Shown: piece by piece, positions 50,467-60,200 of the stretch | Position numbering within the stretch: position 1 is the stretch's first letter | Layout: the number at the start of each line of letters is the position of its first letter | Assembly: GCA_947685225.1 (NCBI GenBank) | Contig: CANTUV010000011.1 | Location: forward strand, 65,646,501 to 65,710,500 | Reading direction: 5' to 3' | DNA: 64,000 nucleotides | DNA from: Garcia nutans | Lineage: Eukaryota; Streptophyta; Magnoliopsida; Malpighiales; Euphorbiaceae | Translations under genes and position numbers: made by a program | The notes under the pieces: model-generated | What the model was told of the DNA's origin: nothing | The model's database searches: none | What the model saw: the letters and a program-made list of their open reading frames with translations, nothing else

Positions 50467-51068
50467 ATTATGTTTTAACATGTAGTTACAATGAATGACC
50501 AACTCAGATAATCATGTGGAATGATGCTTTATAAATTCTTATGGACTTGTAGCATGGGGACCTTTTACGCTAAGGCCATTACCTGTCCAATTGTTTGTGG
50601 AAAATTGCATTTCAGTTTGTTGCTTGTGAGTTACACAAAGTTGTTGAGCCATGATAGCACCTGTTGAAAGCATTGGCAGTTTGTGCACAAAATCCTTGTA
50701 CCTTTTAATACTGCCTGCCTTTTTCTATTTGATAAAAGTGCAAATGTTTATAACTGGATTCATATTCTTGCATTTCCAGGTTTGTGTTGATAGTCTTTGC
50801 ACAAGGCAAGCAGAGAATGAGGTTGAAGTTCGAGGACCTTCTGTTTCTAAGGCCTTTGATGAGCATGGAAATCCTACAAAGGTTTTCCTTTTTGTTATTT
50901 TTCTTCCTGTGGATTTGAAGATGATCCTATTATCTCTATTTCGTATTGTAATTGTGTTTTGTTTCACCTTTTACTAAATTTATTTCTTATATAAAAAAAA
51001 AACAGATGAGGCAAGAGTGTTTTTGGAGTGTTTATCGTTTTCTTTATTACCATAATTCCTTTTTTTTT

Positions 51069-51352
51069 GGGCTGAGGACTAAAAAATCCAAATCTTTATG
51101 AAAAATTTACAATTGTACTTGAACATTCCAAACAATTTTACCCTTATTTCGAAAATTATTCGTAATAGAGCTGAGTTCAATGAAGCATGGTTGAAGAAAA
51201 TTATGGGAATAATGGGCTATTTTTCAATTCAATTTTGACCAAATGGATATGATTATAACTAAAATTTGAAGTTAGGATAAAAAAAAATCTATTTTCAGAG
51301 ATTTGGGCATAATTGCAATTATCAAAAAGGTTTGGTTTTTCGGTCTTAGGCC
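51069..51352. mobile_element. MITE-like element in the intron that lacks an exon
   Basis: The left end, GGCTGAGGACTAAAAAATCC followed by AAATCTTTATG, pairs with the reverse complement of the right end, GGCCTAAGACCGAAAAACCA followed by AACCTTTTTGAT. The inverted repeats are about 45 bases, roughly 70 percent alike by eye, around a non-coding interior of about 190 bases. It occupies the 888 base interval between exons 50780-50881 and 51770-51841, where one expected exon is missing. Confidence 0.5.
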
Positions 51353-52117
51353 TATTTATTTGTAGGATATATATTTTCTATTTTGCTATATATCGGAGGT
51401 TGGACTTTTGTGTTGTTGTACTCTTATATAGAGAATGAGTTTTGCATCTTTTCAGGACCTGTTTGACATCAACATTTTATGTTAACTTAAAACAGATTTA
51501 AGAGTTGAGGGGATTATTTAAAACCAAATATAAGCTAATGCAGCGGATGGAGAGAAATTAAAATAGTGATGAGAATTTTTTTTTTTTGGGTGGAGTGGGG
51601 GTTGGTAAGAAAAAGGAAAAAAAAAAAAAAAGAGAGAGCTTCCAGGGAGGCCTTGGGTTGGGGGTGGGCGGGGATGGGGAATGGGATGCAGGATATAGTA
51701 ATATGTTACTTTCATTTGGTTATCCAAATTCTCCAGTTCTTTACGTTGTTGTGTTCTATGTTCTGCTAGATTCTATCCGAAGAGTTGCCAGTTACCATCG
51801 GCAAAATAGCATTCCCAAAGTCAATGGGCTGGAACTCTCGGGTAAGTGCATGGTTTGATTTTTCTATTCAGGGGTCTCTTATCCTTTTCTTTCTTTCTTG
51901 GAAAGAATAATGTTGTTTCAAAAGTACTCATTGCACTATGTGGAATTTATTTATGTTTCCACTATATTAACGTTTTATTTTATTTTATTTTATTTGTCAT
52001 CTGATATAGGTGATGTTCAGCAGGCCAATCCGTTGGATTATGGCCTTGCATGGAGATGTAGTTGTTCCATTTTTATTTGCTGGAGTTTTGAGGTAGCTAC
52101 AATTACCTGTGTTCCTC

Positions 52118-52132
52118 TCTCTCTCTCTCTCT
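52118..52132. repeat. short (CT)n run in an intron
   Basis: About seven CT units in the intron after exon 52010-52092. Confidence 0.8.
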
Positions 52133-55100
52133 ATCTAATTCATTTCCATAGTTGCATGTCAATTGAATTAACTTCACCTGTCTGGAATAATGATATGCAA
52201 CTTGATGATGTATGGACTGTTGACCTACCAAGCCTAGAAATCTTGTATTTTCTAATGGAAATTGGTTGATAAGTTCCTGGCTAGCTGGACTATTGAGTCT
52301 AACGTGAAAGTTTTTTACTGTCCCTTCTACTTCCTAAACCTTGCCTTGTGTGGCAGCAGCTAGTTGGCAATGTGTCAAATTGTATTTGAGAAGCCAAGAG
52401 TGTCAAAAGCCAAATGCAAATCCATAACTGGCATTGGTCGGCAAGATTGACTGAAATTTGCAGGACAAACCTGCACAAAATTTTCAAAGTTTATAGAGAG
52501 GATATTATGAGTCTCATGATTCACAAATAGGCATCTTTTGCTTAAGATATTTTGTAAATATAGGGCTTTAGTATTAAATTTGTTTTTTCAGCTTCCCTGT
52601 TCAGGCTTATGAACATAACATTACTCTTGGTGTCAATATATGTGATAATAAATGAGAAATTAACCTAACTAAATAATCTAAGCTGTTTTGACGTATAAAT
52701 GTGACACCAGTTGTTTATAGTTGTGTATTCTACATACATGAGTCATATGGATTAATAAGTGCCTAAAGAAATTGAACTCTCAATTCCATTTGATGCAAGT
52801 AGTTTTTATATTGTACTCACATGAGTCACAAGGAATAAATGTTCAATACTACTTCTTTGGGGTCTAATGCATAGATTTTGTAAATATCATTATATTTATT
52901 TTTATATGTTTCAGTTTTTTTTTTGTTTTATATATAAAGGTACCTCCTTAATTAAATTTTTTTGCTTGTAATAGTGGCAACATATCTTATGGACTTCGCA
53001 ATAATCCTTCAGGTACTGTTCAGGTTTGTGTAAAAGATACGATGTGTCAAATCCAATGAGCTTCCTGTGCTTTTCAAATGAACTATTATGTGTACTGTTC
53101 ATATTTTGTATGCCAGAGAACTTGTTGAAAAAACCTGCATGATCTGCACCCATACTGAAAAGGTGCATCTACTAATTCTCATTCGTTTGATTTGCATATA
53201 TATATATGACTGAATAGTAATCATATATTTTTTTTGCATTAAGAATTTTACACCATTTTATTAGAGAAGCAGTTTGTGGGTAACTGGATAGGTTTTTTGG
53301 AGATGGAATTTCCAATTTTCTGATGGAAATGTTTGGATCGAGGGTTTTTGAAATGTATGGAATTTGTCATCCATAGAAAATTTCTTTTATTTCCATGTAT
53401 TTATCTTATTTGGCATTGAGATTAATTCCATGGATTGAAGGGTATTTTGGGCATTAAAAAATCAAAATATGGGCAAAATCCCATGACTCATGGAAAGTTA
53501 AAGACAATTAGATCTCAATAATTAATGATAGAATACACTAGCACTAGAATAGAGTAGTGACTGTGGTTGGAAAAAGAAAATAATTAGGGTTTAAAGAAAA
53601 CCTCTATTAAAATTCTGATGAGATCATAAGAATAATACAATATTAATGGAGACTTTTTTATAGTAACCAAGATAAATTCTAACCTAATTCTAAAAGGGAA
53701 CCTTATACCAATTGAAATACTTGTTTTACAAGAAACATAAATCAATAAGGAAAAGACATCTAAAAAAATTGAAGTAATAAAATCAAACAAATAAGGAAAA
53801 ATAATTCAAAACCAAACTGAGGAAAACTAAAATTCTTCTTGAATGCTCCTGAATCATCCCACCTCATAGGTGGGATTTTAAATGAGGGATTTGTGAGGAA
53901 TTTCCAAAATCCGTTGATTTTTTCCCCTTTTTTTTGCCAACCAAATGATGAAATTGGGCTATATCCATGAATTGTCTGAATCCCTAATCCAAAACTATTG
54001 AATGAGTTTTGTTTCTTTGGTCCCCAGAAGAGTTGCATGAGTAATCTTAGACCTTTGTCAAATATGTTACTTGTAATTTGCATGATCTTGGTCATGACCT
54101 AAAATATGTTTTTCCTGAACATTCCATTCCTGACCACAAAATTTTACAGGTTGAAACCGCAGAATCTTATACAAGTATAATGCGAAATGCTGGAATTTGT
54201 ATTGAAATCGAGGTATGATAGAATGGTTTTGTTACATTTTATTGTACTTTCTGTCCTCTTTTAAACATGGTTTGGACTAAATAGACCTAACCGGAACAAA
54301 AATTATTTTTACCCCAGGAACGGAAGAAAAGCATAGTGGAGCACTCCAAAGCATTAGCTAAAAGTGTCAATGGGCATGTCCTTATTAAGGAAAGCTTACT
54401 TGATGAGGTAACTTTGTTTCTCTTCTCTTGGAATTGTAAAGGATAAGCATGCACATAAATTATTTCTGCTTGATGCTTTAGGTTGTAAATCTTGTTGAGG
54501 CACCTGTTCCGGTACTTGGGACATTCAAAGAGTCCTTCTTGGAACTTCCAGAAGATCTCCTAACGATGGTAAGCTGTTTAACCTCATTGCAATTGACATT
54601 TTGGTGACACATGGTGCTTTCTTATGTAATATTGTTTAACCAGTGAAAATTTGATGCTAATTAAAGACAAGCATTATTCATATTTATAAACTAAGAACTG
54701 AAATTGCTGAAGATCAAATATTGTTAGCCAATTCGTAAGCAAGCATTTTAGAAGTTTCCTCATTTGTTTTCTTTTATATTTTATGTGGTTCACATGCATC
54801 AAAGCTATGCTTGGATGGTTATTTAAGTAGCTATGTTTTAGGTAACTGGAGTTTGATTATATTGGAGCCCATAATCAATGCAACTTAGTTATTCCTTGCT
54901 TCCACAAGGCACTAATGTCTGAGGTTGGGTTCTATTCTAGTATGAATTTGGCCCACTTACTCATCTAACGCGTTTAAAAAGAAGAGAGTTGGTCAGTTTG
55001 CAAAGGGTAAATGTGATATGGAGATGTTTCAGGCTTGAAGTAATAGTGCAACAAGTGGTAACTTTTGGCAGGTCATGCAGAAGCACCAAAAGTATTTTGC

Positions 55101-55251
55101 TGTAATTGATGATAGTGGGAAGCTTCAGCCTCACTTTATTGCTGTGAGATTCGCTTACCAGTTATCCTTTTTAGTCATTGGTTACGAGTCAACTTCTTAC
55201 ATGAGTTTACTTTAGGTGGCAAATGGAGCAATCAATGAGAGGGTTGTACGC

Positions 55252-55400
55252 TGTTATGGAAAGTGAATATTGTAAATATAGGAAGTCAATATTTAGATTT
55301 CTTCTTCCTATTTAGTCTCTAGTTTCTTGTATATATATAGGGTTGTATATTGAGCTAATAGAAAAAGATATAAGAGTTTTTCTCTGAATATCAATCTACA
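55252..55400 (+). repeat. 5' LTR of the young Copia element
   Basis: 149 bp, starting TGTTATGG and ending ATCTACA. It has a TATA-like TATATATATAG at about 55330-55340, which is the likely element promoter. It is base-for-base identical to 60052-60200. Confidence 0.97.
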
Positions 55401-55413
55401 TGGTATCAGAGCC
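55401..55413 (+). other. primer binding site of the young Copia element
   Basis: TGGTATCAGAGCC immediately follows the LTR and matches the complement of the 3' end of plant initiator methionine tRNA. Confidence 0.93.
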
Positions 55414-55539
55414 TTAAATTCCTCTGTTTTTTCTTCTGTTTTTCTTCTCCTTCTGTGCTGGGTTTGAATTTTTCTGGAGGGTTTTCTACTGCTTCAGGAG
55501 CAGTCTGTCTAGGTCACATACTTAGACAGTTTGGTTTGC

Positions 55540-55712
55540 GTCACAGCCAGCACAGGGAGGAGCCTCAGCCGCCGATCGGCCAGTTCCTGGAGTCCGGCAG
55601 CCTGGAAGTCCGCACGTGACCCTCACGCGCCGCCTGAAGATCTGTGCTCCGTTCCACGCGCCGGCGCGTGTGGGAGCGTGAGGCGTTTCCGGTGACCGTC
55701 CGGTGACCGTGC
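55540..55712 (+). other. GC-rich structured leader of the young Copia element
   Basis: A strikingly GC-rich block in the untranslated leader. It holds a perfect 16 base palindrome CACGCGCCGGCGCGTG (55655-55670). An enclosing inverted repeat pairs CCTCACGC (55621-55628) with GCGTGAGG (55676-55683). Two exact adjacent copies of CCGGTGACCGT follow (55689-55699, 55700-55710). Palindromic leader hairpins serve RNA dimerisation or packaging in retroviruses and some LTR retrotransposons; that role here is inference. Confidence 0.6.
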
Positions 55713-55901
55713 TTCCTTTTCTGGTGTCGTTTTGCTCTCTACTCTTCATTCCAGCAGTCCTTTTCTGGTTTTTCAGAGGTCAGTGGGTTGGCTCCCTTTC
55801 GTTTTGTTCCCTGTTCTGCATTCCAGCAGTCCGAAGGTCAGTTTGTGTCAGTTTGTTGGCTCACTTTTATTTGACAGTTTATTCATATTGGTTTATTCAT
55901 C

Positions 55902-58900
55902 ATGCCTGATACTAAGACCATTGTTAGTGATATTATTCCGGTGGTTAATAGAATTACAGAACATAAGTTGAATGAAAATAATTTTTTAGATTGGAGCAAG
56001 ACTATTAGAATTTATTTGAGGAGTGTTGATAAAGATGATCATTTGACTAATGATCCACCTACTGGTGAAGCTGGAAAGCTTTGGGTAAGAGAAGATGCAA
56101 GATTATTCTTGCAAATAAAAAACTGTATTGGTAGTGATGTGGTTGGTTTCATAGGTCATTGTGAGTTTGTCAAAGATTTAATGGAATATCTTGAATTTTT
56201 GTATTCGGGCAAAGGAAATTTGAACAGGGTGTATGATGCGTGTAAGGCATTATATCATGTTGAGCAGCAAGATAGGCCTCTTAAAGTGTATTTCTCGGAG
56301 GTAAAAAAGATTTATGAAGAACTTAATGTCCTTATGCCTTTCAGTTCTGACATTAAGGTTCAACAGACCCAACGGGAACAGATGGTGGTCATGAGTTTTC
56401 TTGCAGGATTATCCCCTGTTTTTGACACTGCAAAATCCCAAATTCTTTCTGGTAGTGAATTTCCTAATCTGACAGAGGCTTTCTCTCGAGTACTATGCAA
56501 TGAAGGTTCTAGTTCAAGCACCTCCCTACCTTCTGTTCAGAGTGCTCTTGTCAGTCGTGATTCGGGACAACAAGGAAACCACCAGGGTAAAGGAGGCAAT
56601 AATCGTGGTAGTACTAACCGGGATTCAGGTATTGTTTGCTATTACTGTCATGAACCAGGTCATACTAAACGATTCTGCAAGAAGCTATTGAACAAACAAC
56701 AGAGAGCAAATATGGCTAGTAAGGAGCCAGTGATCGCTCCTTCAGATAATACAGTGACTATTTCTGCTGCAGAATATGCTGAACTTTCTCAATACCGTTC
56801 ATCTAAGTCTGTTGATTCTTCTGTTGTGGCTGCTGCTGCCAATACAGGTACATCTAACACATGTCTTATGTCTGCCTCTTCAAAATGGGTCATTGATTCA
56901 GGTTGCACATATCACATGACAGGTACTCCTAGTCTCTTATCCTCTTTAAAAGAACCTGATAAGTTTCGTAGGGATGTTACATTAGCTGATGGTTCTAAAA
57001 CTATTGTCACTAGTATTGGTATCGCTAATCCCACTCCTTCCCTTCCTTTAGATAAAGTCTTATGCTTGCCTAAATTTTCGTTTAATCTTTTATCTGTCAG
57101 TAAAATCACTCGAACATTAAATTGTTGTGTCTCATTCTTCCCTTCTCATTGTATATTTCAGGATCTTTTGACGAAGCAGATTATTGGTAGAGGACGTGAG
57201 TCAGATGGACTATATCTCTTGGATGACCAGATCTCCACATCTCTAGCATGTGCTGGTGTTATTTCTCCTTTTGAAGTCCATTGTCGCCTTGGTCACCCCT
57301 CCTTATCTTCCTTAAAGAAGCTATATCCACAATTTCAATCTTTGTCTGTTTTAAATTGTGAGTCATGTCAGTTTGCTAAACATCATCGTTCGCATTTAGT
57401 TTTTCGAGTCAATAAACGGGCTTCGTCCCCTTTTGAGATAGTTCATTCAGATGTTTGGGGTCCTTGTCCTGTTACTTCTCAAACGGGTTTTAAATATTTT
57501 GTTACTTTTGTGGATGATTATTCTCGTGTTACTTGGCTTTTCTTAATGAAAAATCGTTCTGAGATATATTCTATATTTTGTTCTTTTTGTGCTGAAATTA
57601 AAACTCAGTTTCAAAAGTCTATTCGTATTTTACAAAGTGACAATGCAAAGGAATATTTGTCTGGCCTATTTCAATCCTATATGTCACAAAATGGTATCAT
57701 TCATCAAACCTCTTGTGTCGATACACCCTCTCAAAATGGGGTTGCAGAACGGAAAAATAGACATCTCCTTGAAGTTTCTAGAGCACTACTTTTTCAAATG
57801 AAGGTACCTAAACAATTTTGGGCTGATGCTGTTTCTACTGCATGTTTTCTTATTAATCGTATGCCTTCCGCTGTTCTTAATGGTGCAATCCTATATCATT
57901 GTTTGTTTCCTTCTAAAGCTTTGTTTCCCATTAGTCCTCGTATTTTCGGGTGCACTTGTTTTGTGCGAGATGTTCGTCCCCAGGTTATCAAATTAGATCC
58001 CAAATCTCTTCGTTATGTATTTCTTGGATATTCTCGTCAACAAAAAGGATACCGGTGCTTCTCTCCTGATTTGAACCGTTACCTTGTCTCTATAGATGTT
58101 ACCTTCTTTGAACAAACTCCATTCTTTTCTTCTCCTTCTACGTATGCAGGTCAGGGGGAGGAAGATGATCTTTTAGTTTATACTGTGCATCAGCATCTTG
58201 AGTCTACTTCTACACCTGCTCAAGTTTCAGATTCTGCTCCTACTTTTGTTCCATCCCCAGTCCCTTCTCGTCCTCGTTTTGATCAGGTTTATTCTAGAAG
58301 ATTGGTTGTTACTGACTCTCATCCTCCACCAGTTGCTTCGGCAGAAGTTCCGACACCTTCACTAGTGTCTACGGAGTCCAATCTTGATCTTCCTATTGCT
58401 GTTCGGAAAGGTAAACGTTCCTGTACTTATCTTATTTCTTCTTGTGTGAGTTATGACCATTTGTCTTCTTCCTCTCGTTGTTTTGTGAGTAATCTAGATT
58501 CGGTTTCCATCCCTACCACTGTTGCCCAAGCTTTATCTCATTCTGGTTGGCAAGTAGCTATGGCCGAAGAAATGGCAGCCTTAGATGCCAATGGTACTTG
58601 GGATCTTGTGCCTCTTCCTGCAGGAAAAAAGGCTATTGGATGTAAATGAGTGTTCACTGTTAAAGTTAATCCTGATGGGTCTATTGCTCGGCTTAAGGCC
58701 CGATTAGTTGCCAAGGGATATGCTCAGGTTTATGGGATTGATTATTCTGACACTTTCTCTCCAGTAGCCAAATTGTCTTCTATTCGATTGTTTATTTCTC
58801 TTGCAGCTACTTTTGACTGGCCTTTACACCAGTTGGATGTTAAGAATGCCTTTCTTCATGGTGATGTTCAAGAAGAGGTTTATATGGAGCAACCGCCTGG

Positions 58901-60044
58901 TTTCGTTGCTCAGGGGGAGAAGGGTAAAGTCTGCAAACTTCGCAAGTCTCTTTATGGCCTAAAGCAAAGTCCTCGAGCATGGTTTGGGAGGTTTTGTGAT
59001 GTAATACAAAAGTTTGGCATGAGGAAGAGTATTGTTGATCATTCTGTGTTTTTTAGAAGTTCAGATGTTGGGATAATTTTGCTTGTTGTGTATGTTGATG
59101 ATATTGTTATTACAGGAAGTGACTCAACCGGTATATCATCACTTAAGTCATATCTTCAGTCTCAGTTCCAAACAAAAGATTTGGGTTTGTTGAAGTATTT
59201 TTTGGGAATTGAGGTATCCCGATGTAAGAAAGGAATATCTCTGTCACAAAGGAAATATGTTCTTGATCTTTTGAAGGAGACTGGAAAGTTGGGTGTTAAG
59301 CCTTGTAGTGCTCCAATGATTCCCAACATACAGCTCACTACTGAAGGGGAGTTGTTTTCTGATCCTGAGATGTATAGAAGGTTAATTGGCAAGTTGAACT
59401 ACTTAACAGTGACACGTCCAGATATTGCTTACTCAGTGAGTGTTTTAAGTCAGTTTTTGTCTTCTCCTACTATTTCTCACTGGGAAGCGTTAGGACAAAT
59501 CCTATGCTATTTAAAAGGTGCTCCAGGGCGTGGTCTTCTCTACAGTAACCATGGACATGTGAACATTGAGTGTTTTTCTGATGCAGACTGGGCAGGCTCA
59601 AAGGTTGATAGAAGATCGACTACAGGTTATTGTGTTTTTGTGGGAGGAAACTTGATATCTTGGAAAAGTAAGAAGCAAAGTGTAGTATCTCGTTCTAGTG
59701 CTGAAGCTGAATATCGAGCTATGGCTCAATGCACTTGTGAAATTATTTGGGTCCGTCAGTTATTAGAAGAGATCGATTTCAAGACATCCTCTCCGGCAAG
59801 GTTATGGTGCGATAATCGAGCTGCTCTCCATATCGCTTCAAATCCGGTGTTCCATGAGCGCACTAAACATATTGAGATAGATTGCCATTTTATTCGAGAA
59901 AAATTACAACATGGTGTTATATCTACCGAGTATGTCAAGACAGGCGAGCAACTTGGGGATATTTTCACCAAACCTCTTAATAGTTCTCGGGTTGATTATC
60001 TATGTAACAAGTTGGGCATGATAGATATATATGCTCCAACTTGA
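55902..60044 (+). pseudogene. gag-pol polyprotein of the young Copia element, with one internal stop
   Basis: A frame of 1380 codons from ATG 55902 to TGA 60042-60044. Gag (about 1-240) is followed by a zinc knuckle CYYCHEPGHTKRFC (246-259) and the protease site DSG (332-334). Integrase has its zinc-binding segment near 460-492 and catalytic Asp517 (HSDVWG), Asp580 (QSDNAKEY) and Glu616 (NGVAERKNR), with the correct 35 residue spacing. Reverse transcriptase includes LDVKNAFLHGDVQEEVYM and YVDD at about 1064-1067. RNase H includes SSAEAEYRAMA and ERTKHIEIDCHFIREKL. A TGA at 58647-58649 (codon 916) stands where Copia reverse transcriptases have Trp in a KWV motif. It cuts the product before the reverse transcriptase active site, so this copy should not move on its own. 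Confidence 0.93.
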
Positions 60045-60051
60045 GGGGGAG
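60041..60051 (+). other. polypurine tract of the young Copia element
   Basis: TTGAGGGGGAG abuts the 3' LTR and overlaps the gag-pol stop codon (TGA 60042-60044). Confidence 0.88.
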
Positions 60052-60200
60052 TGTTATGGAAAGTGAATATTGTAAATATAGGAAGTCAATATTTAGATTT
60101 CTTCTTCCTATTTAGTCTCTAGTTTCTTGTATATATATAGGGTTGTATATTGAGCTAATAGAAAAAGATATAAGAGTTTTTCTCTGAATATCAATCTACA
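60052..60200 (+). repeat. 3' LTR of the young Copia element
   Basis: 149 bp, identical to 55252-55400. The second target copy TACGC and the continuing synthetase exon follow directly. Confidence 0.97.

Larger units (their letters stand above)
55252..60200 (+). mobile_element. young Copia LTR retrotransposon inserted in a synthetase exon
   Basis: The element is 4949 bp with identical 149 bp LTRs (55252-55400, 60052-60200). A perfect 5 bp target duplication TACGC lies at 55247-55251 and 60201-60205. The primer site directly follows the 5' LTR, and a polypurine tract directly precedes the 3' LTR. One gag-pol frame runs 55902-60044 with a single internal TGA. The short LTR and overall size suggest an Ale/Retrofit-like Copia lineage (inference). 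Removing the element and one target copy would join VANGAINERVVR to EGNEAVLR in frame, which shows directly that it landed in an exon in sense orientation. Confidence 0.97.

Noticed and set aside
51566..51858. Overlapping 67-103 codon frames on both strands near an A-rich and G-rich tract
   Set aside because: They arise from low-complexity sequence and from the start of synthetase exon 51770-51841; none resembles the missing exon.
53230..54130. Possible MITE in the synthetase intron, with a CCCACCTCATAGGTGGG hairpin
   Set aside because: Only a short hairpin and loose end similarity could be seen; no convincing terminal inverted repeats or duplication.
55522..55749. 75-codon minus-strand frame, Arg- and Gly-rich, in the retrotransposon leader
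   Set aside because: It is a product of the GC-rich leader on the antisense strand; no family resemblance and no independent support.
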